This document shows, piece by piece, positions 8,495 through 17,541 of a stretch of DNA of 64,000 bases. This DNA comes from DASQPJ01 sp036268355 (lineage in GTDB: Bacteria > Actinomycetota > Actinomycetes > Sporichthyales > Sporichthyaceae). The stretch lies in assembly GCA_036268355.1 (NCBI GenBank), contig DATAUG010000117.1:14684-78683 (forward strand), given 5' to 3'. Below the pieces are notes generated by a model that searched no databases, was not told where the DNA came from, and saw nothing but the letters and a program-made list of their open reading frames with translations. The position numbers were made by a program, and so were the translations under genes. Positions within the stretch are counted from its first letter, which is position 1. Every line of letters starts with the position of its first letter.

Positions 8495-9310
8495 GTGCAG
8501 ATGTTCGACGCCCGTCGGCTGTCCGCCGAGGGCCAGGAGGATCTGCGCCGCCGCGTGGTCGCCGCGGTCGACGCCGGCATGTCTCAGCTACAGGCGGCAC
8601 GGGTCTTCGGGGTCTCCCGACGCGCCGTCGGCGAGTGGACGCGGGTCTACCGCGCGACCGGTCCGGAGGCGCTGCGGGCCCAGCGCCGCGGCCGCCCACC
8701 CGGGCAGCAGTCGCTGTCTCGGCGAACCCAGGCCGAGTTGCTCGAAGAGCTCGCCGCCGGGACGCCGGCTCCCGACGAGGGCAGTGCACTGTGGTCCCGG
8801 CGCGCGGTGGCCGAACTCATCGAGACCCGGACCGGACTGCGCCTGAGTCCGACGACCGTCAGCCAGTACCTGCTTCGCTGGGGCATCGGTCCGCTCCCGG
8901 CGCCCGTGGGGCATCCGGCCGCGTTGCTGCGCCAGCGCGGCGCCACCGACGAACGCGCCGGCGCGGCGACGCTGCAAGTGGCCTGGACCCGACCGGTCCC
9001 GCGTTATCTGGACACCGGCCTGCTGCCCGGCCCTGGATCGTTCGCCGCCGGTCCGCTCCCGGGACGCATCGGCCCGCCGCCGGATCATCTGGAAGTGCTG
9101 ATGGCGCAATCGGCTCGCGGCGACATGCTGTTCCTGGCCGCGCGCGACCCGTGGCGCCCGTGCGGAGTGATCGAGTTCGCGCGACGGCTGCAGGGAAATT
9201 TCGGCCACCCCGTGCAACTGGTGGTCCGGGCCTGGCCCTCCGGCGAGGGCGCCACGCTGCGCGGCTGGGCCGCCGATCCCGGACCGGACGTGCACATCAC
9301 CATCGTCTGA
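8495..9310 (+). CDS. IS630-derived HTH protein without catalytic core
   Basis: The 271-residue protein resembles an IS630-family transposase whose active site is gone. Residues about 5-60 form the first helix-turn-helix (AGMSQLQAARVFGVSRRAVGEWTRVYR), followed by a GRPPG linker and a second winged helix (SRRAVAELIETRTGLRLSPTTVSQYLLRWGI). The region that should hold the first DDE aspartate (DE motif) is replaced by a Pro/Gly-rich stretch. The C-terminal part still aligns in pattern (LMAQSARGDMLFLAARD, IEFARRLQGNFGHPVQLVVRAW), but the second aspartate and following His are replaced. The frame is intact and codon use is native, which suggests selection for a DNA-binding role. The start may be GTG 8495 (GGAGG four bases upstream) or ATG 8501. 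Confidence 0.65.
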   Translation: MQMFDARRLSAEGQEDLRRRVVAAVDAGMSQLQAARVFGVSRRAVGEWTRVYRATGPEALRAQRRGRPPGQQSLSRRTQAELLEELAAGTPAPDEGSALWSRRAVAELIETRTGLRLSPTTVSQYLLRWGIGPLPAPVGHPAALLRQRGATDERAGAATLQVAWTRPVPRYLDTGLLPGPGSFAAGPLPGRIGPPPDHLEVLMAQSARGDMLFLAARDPWRPCGVIEFARRLQGNFGHPVQLVVRAWPSGEGATLRGWAADPGPDVHITIV

Positions 9311-9334
9311 CGCCACGCCGGACCCGGGTGCCAC

Positions 9335-9349
9335 CTGACATCGCCTCAG
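9335..9349. repeat. CTGAC-N5-GTCAG-like dyad (one mismatch)
   Basis: CTGACATCGCCTCAG lies 25 bases after the stop of the IS630-derived gene. It closely resembles the copy at 14138, which also follows a stop codon. Confidence 0.4.
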
Positions 9350-9389
9350 ATGCCTCGCGCGGTGACCCGTAGCGGTGCCCGCAGCCGGC

Positions 9390-9569
9390 TCACCGGTTGG
9401 CGATGAAGGTGCCGATCGCGACGAGCACCGGCGCCAGCGCGGCGACCCCGAGCGCCCGCAACGGGTGTCCGGCATTGGCGGCTCCGACCGCCCCCAGCAC
9501 GGCGACCACCGCCAGCCCCACCGCGGCCCAGAACGCGCCAGGACGCCGCCGGGACCCGAACAACCCCAT
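9390..9569 (-). CDS. Small two-helix membrane protein
   Basis: The 59-residue protein starts at ATG 9569 (MGLFGSRRRPG) and has two hydrophobic segments, about residues 11-29 and 35-56, split by a short polar turn. The Arg-rich N-terminus suggests it faces the cytoplasm. No family is recognised. A longer in-frame form starting at 9686 would add a basic, Cys-containing extension without membrane character, so I prefer the short form. No strong ribosome binding site is visible. It follows the metallopeptidase gene on the same strand and may share its transcript. Confidence 0.5.
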   Translation of the reverse strand: MGLFGSRRRPGAFWAAVGLAVVAVLGAVGAANAGHPLRALGVAALAPVLVAIGTFIANR

Positions 9570-9612
9570 CAGCGAAAAGTACTGTGCCCTCGTCGGCGGT
9601 CCCCCAGGGGCA

Positions 9613-10695
9613 TCACGGCACCGCAGTTCCGAGCGCCGCGGCGAGAAACTGCCCCGGCGGCGGCACCGGATCTGACTGACGATCACAATCGCGCACCAGG
9701 CGATGCACGAAACGCAGCTTCTCGATAACCGCGGGCGCCAGCAGGAACGGGTAGAGATCCCGTCGTCCCATCGAACGGTTGACCTGATTGAGCGCGAAAG
9801 TCAACGGCAGCCACGTCTTCACGATCTCGTCGAAGTCGTCCGGCGGGTCCTCCAAGGGGACCGACGCGAGCGGCGCCTCCGGCGACGGCGGGGTGTCGAG
9901 ATCCGGACCGGCCACGACGACGCCGAACGCGGCCGCGGTCTGCAGGGCATCGCGGATGTGCAGGTAGTGCGCGAACGTCTCGGCCCAGTCCTCCCACGGA
10001 TGGGCCGTGGCGTAGACCGACACGTGCCGCTGGACCCAGTCCGGCGGTGGTTCCCCCGCATAGTGCTCGCTCAGCGCGGCGGAGTAGTCGAGCCGCTCGT
10101 CGCCGAACAGCGAGCGGAATCCCCACAGTGCCGGGGTGTCCGCGACCAGCATCGTCCAGTACCAGTGCCCGACCTCGTGCCGGAAGTGACCCAACAGGGT
10201 GCGATAGGCCTCGGCCAGCCGCACCCGCAGACCCTCGCGGTAGCCGTCGTCGCCCTCGGCCAGGTCGATCGTGATCACCCCGTCCCGGTGGCCGATGACG
10301 ACCGGGTCGCTCGGCGTGCCGTGCCGCAGGTCGAACGCGAGGCCGCCCTGCGGGTCGACGTCGCGGCCGATCACCGGCAGTCGCAGGCCGTCCAACTGGT
10401 GGACCAGGCGGCGCGCCGCCGCGGCGGCCCGGGCCCACGCCGCCGCGGCGGTCTCGTCGTCCGGGGGCGGCACGCGGAGCAACGCACAGCAGTCGCAGAG
10501 GCCGCCCGGCGCACCGGACCAGGCCAACCAGTTGCACCCGCTGCCGAAGCGGCGCGCACAACCGCCCAACTGGGCGTCCGGCAGCGCGAACGAAGCGGTG
10601 TCGCGGCGGTAACCCACCTCCGACCCGCAGGCGAGGCAGCGGGAATTCTCGAAGAACAGCAACGATCCGCAGGCGGGGCAGGCGAACGAATGCAT
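9613..10695 (-). CDS. Zinc-ribbon putative zinc metallopeptidase (Peptidase_Mx type)
   Basis: The 360-residue protein opens with a zinc ribbon (Cys6, Cys9, Cys20, Cys23), with further Cys residues to about 70. It carries a metalloprotease HExxH motif, His173-Glu174-His177 in HFRHEVGHWYW. A downstream WEDWAETFAHYLH is the likely third-ligand and active-site helix. This is the architecture of the family annotated as putative zinc-binding metallo-peptidase with an N-terminal zinc ribbon; substrates are unknown. There is no signal peptide, so it acts in the cytoplasm. The length is normal for the family. It is divergent from the transglutaminase gene; the 137-base gap shows no clear operator. Confidence 0.82.
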   Translation of the reverse strand: MHSFACPACGSLLFFENSRCLACGSEVGYRRDTASFALPDAQLGGCARRFGSGCNWLAWSGAPGGLCDCCALLRVPPPDDETAAAAWARAAAAARRLVHQLDGLRLPVIGRDVDPQGGLAFDLRHGTPSDPVVIGHRDGVITIDLAEGDDGYREGLRVRLAEAYRTLLGHFRHEVGHWYWTMLVADTPALWGFRSLFGDERLDYSAALSEHYAGEPPPDWVQRHVSVYATAHPWEDWAETFAHYLHIRDALQTAAAFGVVVAGPDLDTPPSPEAPLASVPLEDPPDDFDEIVKTWLPLTFALNQVNRSMGRRDLYPFLLAPAVIEKLRFVHRLVRDCDRQSDPVPPPGQFLAAALGTAVP

Positions 10696-10832
10696 GACCG
10701 ATCACACCATTCCACCCCGACGGACCCGCAGACCCCCGACCACTTGGCTGCCCGAGGACGGCGTCATGTAAACCGGACGAAACGACCAGGCGCCTAATGT
10801 GAAGCCCTCAGTGGCTGCGAAGTGGGGGTGGC

Positions 10833-13800
10833 ATGGCCGTCAAGGTCGCGCTGGAACATCGCACGGCGTACCGCTTCGACCGGACCGTCGAGATCGGGGC
10901 GCACACGATCCGGCTGAAACCGGCCCCGCACTGTCGCACCCCGATCAGCGGGTACTCGTTGCGGATCGACGGGGCCGAGCACTTCATCAACTGGCAGCAG
11001 GACATCTACGGCAACCACGCGGCCCGGGTGGTCTTCCGGGAACCCACCGACTCCCTTCAGTTCACCGTCGGCCTGATCGCGGACCTGACCGTGATCAACC
11101 CGTTCGACTTCTTCGTCGAAGCAGGCGCCGAGCACTACCCCTTCACCTATCCGGATGAGCTGTTCGTCGATCTCGGTCCGTACCTGCGCATCGTCGAGGA
11201 GCCGACCGCCCCCGACGGTGCCGGCCGCGGTCCGCGGCTGCGGGAATGGCTGACCGACATCGAGCTCACCCGCGCCAAGGGCGTCCCGATCGTGGACTTC
11301 CTGGTGGGCATCAACCAGCACCTGGCGGCCGGGATCAAGTACTCGCTGCGGCTGGAGGAGGGCGTCCAGTCCCCGGACCGGACCCTGGAACTGGGCATCG
11401 GATCCTGCCGGGACAGCGCCTGGCTACTCGTCGCGGCGCTGCGCGCGCTGGGGCTGGCCGCCCGGTTCGTGTCCGGTTATCTGGTGCAGTTGGCTCCGGA
11501 CGAGGAATCGGCCACGGCCCGGGACTTCACCGACCTGCACGCCTGGGCCGAGGTCTTCGTCCCGGGCGCCGGTTGGATCGGCCTGGACTCCACCTCCGGG
11601 CTGCTCGCCGGGGAGGGCCACCTGCCGCTGGTCGGCGCGCCGCGTCCCGAGCAGGCGGCTCCGATCACCGGCACCACCGGGTCCGCCGCCGCGACGATGG
11701 AGTTCAGCAATCGTGTGCAGCGCATCCGGGCGGACCCACAGGTCGCCCGGCCCTACCGGCCCGAGCAGGTCGAGGCGATCCACGCGCTCGGCCACGCCGT
11801 CGACAAACGGCTTGCGGCCGGCGACGTGCGCCTGACCATGGGCGGGGAACCGACGTTCGTGTCGGCGTCCGACCTGGAGTCGGCGCAGTGGCGATTCGAG
11901 GCCGACGGGACGGACAAGCGTCGGTTGGGCGCCACGCTGGCCCGTCGGCTGGCGCGGCGCTGGGCGCCCGGTGGGGTCCTGCACCACGGCCAGGGCAAGT
12001 GGTACCCGGGTGAGCCGCTGCCGCGGTGGCAGACCACCGTGCTGTGGCGGGCCGACGGGGTGGCGCTGTGGTCCGACCCGGATCTGCTCGCCGACCCGTG
12101 GGAGCCCGGGAGCCCGCCCGAGGGCGCGGCGGCCCGGCTGACCGAGACGATCGCGGCCGCCTTCGGGATCCCCGCCGATTACCTCAGCCCACTGTTCGAG
12201 GACCCGCTGGACCGGCTGGCCGCCGAGGCCCGCCAGCCACTCGGGGAGCAACCGGCCGGGCTGCCGGTTGTCGCCCAGGCACAGGCCGAGGCCCGGGCGG
12301 CGTTGGTTGCGGCGTTGGACGCCGAGCGTGGCGACCCGGTCGCCTGGGCCATCCCGCTTGGCCGCGCCGAGGACGAGTCCGGTTGGGTCACCACGAGCTG
12401 GCGGACCCGCCGGGGTGCGGTCTTCCTGCGTCCGGGCACTTCCCCGGCCGGGTTCCGGCTGCCCCTGGACGCGTTGGCCTGGTCCCCACCCCCACCGCCG
12501 TCGCCGCGCTCCGGCTACGTCCCGGTGCCCCCACTGCCGGTCGCGGCACCCGAGGCGGGACCGGCCCCGGCCCGCCGGGTGCCTGCCGACCGGGCGCCGA
12601 GCACCGCATTGTGCGTGCAGGAGCGCGACGGCCACATCTTCGTGTTCCTGCCTCCGCTGCCCGACGCGACCGCCTGCGCCGAAGTTCTTGCGGTGATCGA
12701 GCGAGCCGCCCGGGCGCAGGCCGTGCCCGTCGTGCTCGAGGGCTACCTGCCCGGCGGCGACCGACGCCTGCGATCGCTGTCGGTCACCCCTGACCCCGGG
12801 GTCATCGAGGTGAACGTCCAACCCGCCGCCGACTGGACCGAGTTCGCCGACATCGTCGCCGCCCTTCATGCCGAGGCCCGCGCGATCGGCCTGGCCACCG
12901 AGACGTTCGCGATGGACGGCACCCCCACCCCGACCGGCGGCGGCGGACATCTCACGCTCGGCGGCGTCGGACCGGCCGACAGTCCGCTGCTGCGCCGACC
13001 GGATCTGCTGGTCAGCATGCTGACCTACTGGCAGCACCACCCCGGGCTGACCTACCTGTTCTCCGGCCGGTTCGTCGGGCCGACCAGCCAGGCGCCGCGC
13101 GTCGACGAGGCTCGCCACGAGACGCTCTACGAGTTGGAGATCGCCTTCGCCGAGCTGGCGACGCTGGCCGACGAGGCCGCCGGCGCCCGGCCGTGGCACG
13201 TCGACCGAGCACTGCGCCACCTGCTGGTCGACGTGACCGGCAACACCCACCGGGCGGAGTTCTGCATCGACAAGCTCTACTCCCCGGACAGCGACCGCGG
13301 CCGGCTGGGCCTGCTCGAACTGCGTGGTTTCGAGATGGCCCCGCATCCGAGCATGTCGCTGGTCCAGGCCCTGCTCGTCCGGGCGTTGGTCATCCGCTTC
13401 TGGGAGGACCCGTATCGCGGGCCCTTGATCCGCTGGGGCACCCGGCTGCACGACGAGTTCCTGTTGCCGGAGCACGCGTTGGCCGATGTCCAGGACGTGA
13501 TCGCGGACCTCAACGCGCACGACATCGCCTTCGACCCCGCATGGCTGGAACCGTTCGCCGAGTTCCGTTTCCCGCGCCTGGGTTCGGCCACCGTGGCCGG
13601 CATCGGCCTGGAACTGCGCGCCGCCATCGAGCCGTGGCACGTGCTCGGCGAGGAGGTCGCCGCAGGCGGCACGGCGCGTTACGTCGACTCGTCATGCGAA
13701 CGCGTCCAGGTCAGGGTCACCGGCGCCGTCCCCGGGCGCCACGTGATCACCTGCAACGGGGTCCCGCTGCCGGCCGGCCGGTGCCGGGCCGCGGACACCA

Positions 13801-14141
13801 CCGTGGCCGGGGTGCGGTTCCGGGCCTGGGCGCCCCCGTCCGCGTTGCACCCCACGATCGGGGTGCACTCCCCGCTGGTGTTCGACGTGGTCGACACCTG
13901 GAACCGACGGTCCTTGGGGGCTTTCACCTACCACGTGACCCATCCCGGTGGGCTGGCCTACGAGCGGTTCCCGGTCAACGCCGCGGAGGCGGAGGCTCGT
14001 CGTGCCGCCCGTTTCCAGCCGGAGGGCGGTACCGGGCGGCAACGCGCGTCCGGTACCTGGAGCCACCCGCTCGCGCCCGGTCCGGAGTACGGCTACACGC
14101 TGGACATGCGACGTGCCGTACCCGGCCCGCAACGAAACTGA
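10833..14141 (+). CDS. Transglutaminase-like / DUF2126 protein
   Basis: The 1102-residue protein has a bacterial transglutaminase N-terminal beta domain (about 1-115) and a transglutaminase core with catalytic Cys192 (GIGSCRDSAW), His236 (DLHAWAEV) and Asp252 (LDSTSG). A DUF2126 region then runs from about residue 300 to the end, with MGGEPTFVSASD at its start and GGGGHLTLGG further on. This fusion is known in many bacteria, where it usually sits beside an alpha-E protein, a circularly permuted ATP-grasp enzyme and another transglutaminase, a set proposed to make or cleave a peptide tag. None of those partners is in this window. It has no signal peptide. The start at ATG 10833 follows GGGGGTGG. 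A dyad-like CTGACGTTGCCTCAG overlaps its stop. Confidence 0.88.
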   Translation: MAVKVALEHRTAYRFDRTVEIGAHTIRLKPAPHCRTPISGYSLRIDGAEHFINWQQDIYGNHAARVVFREPTDSLQFTVGLIADLTVINPFDFFVEAGAEHYPFTYPDELFVDLGPYLRIVEEPTAPDGAGRGPRLREWLTDIELTRAKGVPIVDFLVGINQHLAAGIKYSLRLEEGVQSPDRTLELGIGSCRDSAWLLVAALRALGLAARFVSGYLVQLAPDEESATARDFTDLHAWAEVFVPGAGWIGLDSTSGLLAGEGHLPLVGAPRPEQAAPITGTTGSAAATMEFSNRVQRIRADPQVARPYRPEQVEAIHALGHAVDKRLAAGDVRLTMGGEPTFVSASDLESAQWRFEADGTDKRRLGATLARRLARRWAPGGVLHHGQGKWYPGEPLPRWQTTVLWRADGVALWSDPDLLADPWEPGSPPEGAAARLTETIAAAFGIPADYLSPLFEDPLDRLAAEARQPLGEQPAGLPVVAQAQAEARAALVAALDAERGDPVAWAIPLGRAEDESGWVTTSWRTRRGAVFLRPGTSPAGFRLPLDALAWSPPPPPSPRSGYVPVPPLPVAAPEAGPAPARRVPADRAPSTALCVQERDGHIFVFLPPLPDATACAEVLAVIERAARAQAVPVVLEGYLPGGDRRLRSLSVTPDPGVIEVNVQPAADWTEFADIVAALHAEARAIGLATETFAMDGTPTPTGGGGHLTLGGVGPADSPLLRRPDLLVSMLTYWQHHPGLTYLFSGRFVGPTSQAPRVDEARHETLYELEIAFAELATLADEAAGARPWHVDRALRHLLVDVTGNTHRAEFCIDKLYSPDSDRGRLGLLELRGFEMAPHPSMSLVQALLVRALVIRFWEDPYRGPLIRWGTRLHDEFLLPEHALADVQDVIADLNAHDIAFDPAWLEPFAEFRFPRLGSATVAGIGLELRAAIEPWHVLGEEVAAGGTARYVDSSCERVQVRVTGAVPGRHVITCNGVPLPAGRCRAADTTVAGVRFRAWAPPSALHPTIGVHSPLVFDVVDTWNRRSLGAFTYHVTHPGGLAYERFPVNAAEAEARRAARFQPEGGTGRQRASGTWSHPLAPGPEYGYTLDMRRAVPGPQRN

Positions 14142-14152
14142 CGTTGCCTCAG
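14138..14152. repeat. CTGAC-N5-GTCAG-like dyad (one mismatch)
   Basis: CTGACGTTGCCTCAG includes the stop codon of the transglutaminase gene. It is close in sequence to the copy at 9335. Confidence 0.4.
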
Positions 14153-14165
14153 CAATGTGCCGGAG

Positions 14166-14633
14166 TCACCGGAGGTGGGGCCGCGGGGGCCAATTGCCCA
14201 CCCGACCGTGCTGCGGTGGTGGCGTCGGCTCGGGCCCGGCACCGGGGTTCGGGTCAGCAATGATGCGGAAACCCGTGGCGGGTCCGCCGTCTAGCCGGTC
14301 GGCGCTGCGGCCGGGGTCGAACTCGGCGTAGACGCCGTTCACCCGGCAGCGGTCGCCGCCGGCGCTGTGGAACAGGAACAGGTGCAGTGCCCAGTCGGCG
14401 GTGTCGGTGAAGTTCGCCACCGAGCCGATCCGGACGGGGCGGGAGAAGCAGTGTTTCGGGTCGTACTGCTGGGCGGGGAGCACCGTCATCCGGCCGTGGA
14501 AGTCCGGCTGCGCCCACAGACACAACGATCCGGCCGGGCATCGGGTCACCACCGGCGTCGAGTCCACGACCGGCGCACCGACCAGCGCCACCGGAAGGGC
14601 CACACCGGCCAGCAGCGTTGCCAACCACGGCAT
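14166..14633 (-). CDS. Secreted peptidase inhibitor family I36 protein
   Basis: The 155-residue protein has a signal peptide (about 1-24, ending near VDSTP) and an I36-type domain. Its hallmark is CPAGSLCLWAQPDFHGRM, followed by further Cys residues and the aromatic pattern ADWALHLFLFHSAGG. Family members such as the Streptomyces metalloproteinase inhibitor SMPI are secreted crystallin-like inhibitors; many homologues are untested. The Pro-rich C-terminal 30 residues (PGAGPEPTPPP) lie outside the domain. It is one of two secreted-protein genes in tandem on the minus strand. Confidence 0.8.
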   Translation of the reverse strand: MPWLATLLAGVALPVALVGAPVVDSTPVVTRCPAGSLCLWAQPDFHGRMTVLPAQQYDPKHCFSRPVRIGSVANFTDTADWALHLFLFHSAGGDRCRVNGVYAEFDPGRSADRLDGGPATGFRIIADPNPGAGPEPTPPPQHGRVGNWPPRPHLR

Positions 14634-14724
14634 CGCAGCGCCACCTCCTCGCCGACTGCCCCTGCTGCGGCTAATCCTGGATGTTGCGCCGCCGCGGGAC
14701 GCGGCACAACACCCAATCTGCGGA

Positions 14725-14760
14725 CGCCCACGCTCGCTGACGCCGAAGCGAGCGTGGGCG
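14725..14760 (-). terminator. Strong hairpin after the secreted-protein gene
   Basis: CGCCCACGCTCGCT and its exact complement form a 14-bp stem with an 8-base loop, 24 bases after the stop at 14785 on the minus strand. There is no long T-run. This is the usual form of actinobacterial terminators. Confidence 0.7.
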
Positions 14761-14784
14761 AGACAAGTGCGTGAACGGTCCGGC

Positions 14785-15375
14785 TCAGCCGGCGCCGGTC
14801 GCTGAGACGGGCACCACGAGGTGCTCCCAGGGCGTGCCGGCCCACCGGATGTACGGCTGCCCGGTGGACGGATCCGTTCCGTAGGTGCGGCGATCCAGTC
14901 GGCCGGTCGGGAAGACCATCACGTGCGGGCCGGTGCGAATCCAATGGCTGCCCGCGGCCGGGTGCTCCGCGAATGGGTCGGTGTTGCTGGCGACGCTGCA
15001 GCCCTGCAGCACGTAGGCCAGTCCCGGCGAGCTCAGGTGCGGTGCGCGGTGCTTCATGAAGGCGTCCATCCAGGCCATCCCGCCGGCGTTGAGGCACTGC
15101 GGGTCGTCGGTCGGGGTGGTCGGGTCGTCGGGCAGGCAGGACCAGCCGTTGGTGCCGTGCCGCAGCACGGGCATGTCGCTGCCGGGGTGCGCGGGCCAGT
15201 CGTAGACCGTTGCGTGGCGGGCGACCGATTCCGGTGCCGCGCTCAGCGCGTCGCGGATCGCTTCGGCGGTCCCCCGGTCGACTTTCCCGCGGTCAGCACC
15301 GTGGGCGGGGACGACGGTGAGCGCGGCGACGGTCAGCCCGAGTGCGGCGCCGATGATGCCGGTCGTTCGGTACAT
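14785..15375 (-). CDS. Secreted protein of unknown function
   Basis: The 196-residue protein has a clear signal peptide (MYRTTGIIGAALGLTVAAL..., cleavage likely after AHGA). The mature part has several conserved-looking motifs: LRHGTNGWSCLPDD, DPQCLNAGGMAWMDAFM, SVASNTDPF, and GPHVMVFPTG followed by YIRWAGTPWEHLVVPV. I recall similar uncharacterised bacterial secreted proteins with this WSCLPDD / WMDA / GPHVM pattern but no known function. An AGGAG site sits just before ATG 15375. Its first 43 bases overlap the 3' end of the LivM-LivG gene on the same strand, so the two may be co-transcribed. Confidence 0.75.
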   Translation of the reverse strand: MYRTTGIIGAALGLTVAALTVVPAHGADRGKVDRGTAEAIRDALSAAPESVARHATVYDWPAHPGSDMPVLRHGTNGWSCLPDDPTTPTDDPQCLNAGGMAWMDAFMKHRAPHLSSPGLAYVLQGCSVASNTDPFAEHPAAGSHWIRTGPHVMVFPTGRLDRRTYGTDPSTGQPYIRWAGTPWEHLVVPVSATGAG

Positions 15376-17459
15376 GGGGTCTCCTGGGGTGTCTCGGGGG
15401 ATGTCTCGGCCGGTCGGTAGTGCACTCGCGCGCCGAGGTAGCGCGCCTGCACCTCCGGGTCAGCTGCGATCTCGGCCGGCGTGCCGACGGCCAGGACCTG
15501 GCCTTCCGCAAGCACCACCACCAGGTCGCAGGTGGACAGGACGGCCTTGACGTAGTGCTCCACGAGCAGGACGGTCAAGCCGAGATCACTGCGCAGCCGA
15601 CGCACCAGGTCGAACAGCGCCAACGTCGAGTTCGGGTCCAGGCCGGCCGCAGGCTCGTCCATCAGCAGCAGCCGCGGACCGGACAGCAGGGCCCGGCCGA
15701 TCTCCACCCGTCGCCGGGCGGAGAACTCCAGGGTCGAGCACCGTTCGTCCCAGTAGCGGTCGATGTCCAGCAGCACCGCCGCCGCCCACGCAGCTTCCTC
15801 GGCGGCGCTGACCTGGGCCCAGGCCGAGGGCAAGCCGGCCAGATACACGAACGGGTTCTTCTTGATCTTCTGGTACGCGCCCGCGATCAGGTTCTCCCGG
15901 ACGCTCAGGTCCTTGACGACCCGGGTCGTCTGGAAGGTGCGGGCCATGCCGTAGCCGGAGCGGTCCCAGACCTCACGGTCCGTCACATCGTGGCCGAACA
16001 AGGTGATCCGGCCACGGTCGGGGCGGCGGATCCCGCAGATCACGTCGAACATCGTCGACTTGCCCGCGCCGTTCGGGCCGACCAGCCCGACCATGCTCCC
16101 GTTGGGCACGGTAACCGCGGCGTCCTTGAGGATCACCAGGCCGCCGATCTGCACGTCCACGCCGGTCGCGGACAGCGCCACCCCGTCGCCCGGACGCGGT
16201 GGCAGCCAGGCCTCCAGCACCCGCACGGCGCGCACCCGGTCGGCCGACAGCTCCGTCAGGGGTGCCCCGGTGCCGTCGCTGGCCCGCAGGGTGGCGGTGT
16301 CGAGGCGGACGCGGGCGGTGCGTTGCCGGCGTGGACCGCACTTGATCCGCTGAACGAAGTCGCGCATGCGCCCGCCGATGCCGCGCGAGCCGAATGCGGC
16401 GCCGGCCAGCAGGGCGAAGCCGGCCAGCAGGTACGCGCCGATCCGGTACTTCTCCAACGCCACCGGCGCCGTCTGGAAGGCGACCGCAGTGACCACCACG
16501 AACCCGATCGAGTCGAGACCGGCCAGCACCGGCAGCGCCAGCAGCACGAGTGAGTACGGCGCCTCGTAGTTCAGGTAGACCGGCGGGTCCACGTAGAGCC
16601 AGCAGGCGATCACCCCGCCGAATCCGGTCAACGCCCCGTACAGGGCGAACGTCCAGGCGCGGATCCGCAGCGCCGGGACACCGATCGCGCCGGCCGCCTG
16701 CCGGTCGGACCCGACCAGCAGGAAGGCCAGCCCGTACGGGCTGTGCCGGAACCGCACCAGCAGGACGAGCACCAAAGCGAACAGGGCGAGCGAGAAGAAG
16801 TAGAAGGTGCCGTCGTCGCTGACCTTGTGGCCCAGGAAGTGGAACGACTTGCTCACGGCCAGACCGATCACGTCCGGGCGCTGGTTGATGATCTCGTTGC
16901 CATCCTCGTCGGAACCGCCGAAACCGCCGCTGAGCCACCCCGTGGGATACACCGTCTTCTCGATCAGCACCTGGACGCCGAGGGTCAGCATCACCAGGTA
17001 GATCCCCGGCAAGCGACTGGACAGCACCGCCAGGGCGGCCATCGACCCGGCCGCACCGAGGATGATCAGCAGGCCGGCCGGGACGAACCCCAGGCCGACG
17101 CCGCCGTGCGCGCGGTTCAACCACCCGAAGCAGTACAGGGCCGAGGCGAGCAGTCCGGCGGTTACCAGCGAGATCTCGCGGCCCCAGCCGACCAGCACCA
17201 ACAGCCCCAGGCCCGCCAACGCGGTCGGGATGGCGGCGTTGACGGTGTAGACCAGGTAGTCCGGGCCGGACGCCCCCCACCACAGCGCCGCCACGATCAG
17301 CACGACGACGCCCGGGGAACTCATCGAGCGCAGCAGCGGGCGCGTGGGCCCGCCCGGCGGGCGCGGGGCGGCCCACCGCGATCGACGCACCGCGCCGAGC
17401 AGTCCACCGCCCTGGGCACCCGCCCGCCCGTCGGCCTCGCGCGCCATCACCGCAGCCAT
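15333..17459 (-). CDS. LivM-LivG fusion: ABC permease plus ATPase
   Basis: The protein has 708 residues. Residues about 45-375 form a branched-chain amino-acid-type LivM permease with around ten membrane segments. After a basic linker, residues about 430-690 form a LivG-like ATPase. The ATPase has Walker A GPNGAGKS (near 459), Walker B LLLMDEPAAGLD (near 595) and the switch His in VLLVEHYV. The ABC signature is degenerate: LEFSARRRVEIG instead of LSGGQ-type. Family members import amino acids, urea or small amides. Neither LivF nor a binding protein is encoded at this locus. I chose ATG 17459, preceded by GCGGAG. It lies downstream of LivH, with GAGCGAG repeats between. Confidence 0.85.
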   Translation of the reverse strand: MAAVMAREADGRAGAQGGGLLGAVRRSRWAAPRPPGGPTRPLLRSMSSPGVVVLIVAALWWGASGPDYLVYTVNAAIPTALAGLGLLVLVGWGREISLVTAGLLASALYCFGWLNRAHGGVGLGFVPAGLLIILGAAGSMAALAVLSSRLPGIYLVMLTLGVQVLIEKTVYPTGWLSGGFGGSDEDGNEIINQRPDVIGLAVSKSFHFLGHKVSDDGTFYFFSLALFALVLVLLVRFRHSPYGLAFLLVGSDRQAAGAIGVPALRIRAWTFALYGALTGFGGVIACWLYVDPPVYLNYEAPYSLVLLALPVLAGLDSIGFVVVTAVAFQTAPVALEKYRIGAYLLAGFALLAGAAFGSRGIGGRMRDFVQRIKCGPRRQRTARVRLDTATLRASDGTGAPLTELSADRVRAVRVLEAWLPPRPGDGVALSATGVDVQIGGLVILKDAAVTVPNGSMVGLVGPNGAGKSTMFDVICGIRRPDRGRITLFGHDVTDREVWDRSGYGMARTFQTTRVVKDLSVRENLIAGAYQKIKKNPFVYLAGLPSAWAQVSAAEEAAWAAAVLLDIDRYWDERCSTLEFSARRRVEIGRALLSGPRLLLMDEPAAGLDPNSTLALFDLVRRLRSDLGLTVLLVEHYVKAVLSTCDLVVVLAEGQVLAVGTPAEIAADPEVQARYLGARVHYRPAETSPETPQETPCTERPASSAPHSG

Positions 17460-17541
17460 GAACGCTCCGCCGCGGGGAGTCGCACGCTGCTCACAGCGCT
17501 TTTCGGTCGCTTGTTTCGCTCGCTCGATCCTCGCTCGCTCA
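17460..17541 (-). repeat. GAGCGAG-rich repeat starting at the LivH stop
   Basis: On the minus strand the LivH stop codon is the first three bases of TGAGCGAGCGAGGATCGAGC, followed by more GCGAGCG-type units and two GCGCTGTGAGC copies before the LivM-LivG start. Similar stop-anchored repeats occur after the patatin and response-regulator genes. Confidence 0.55.
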
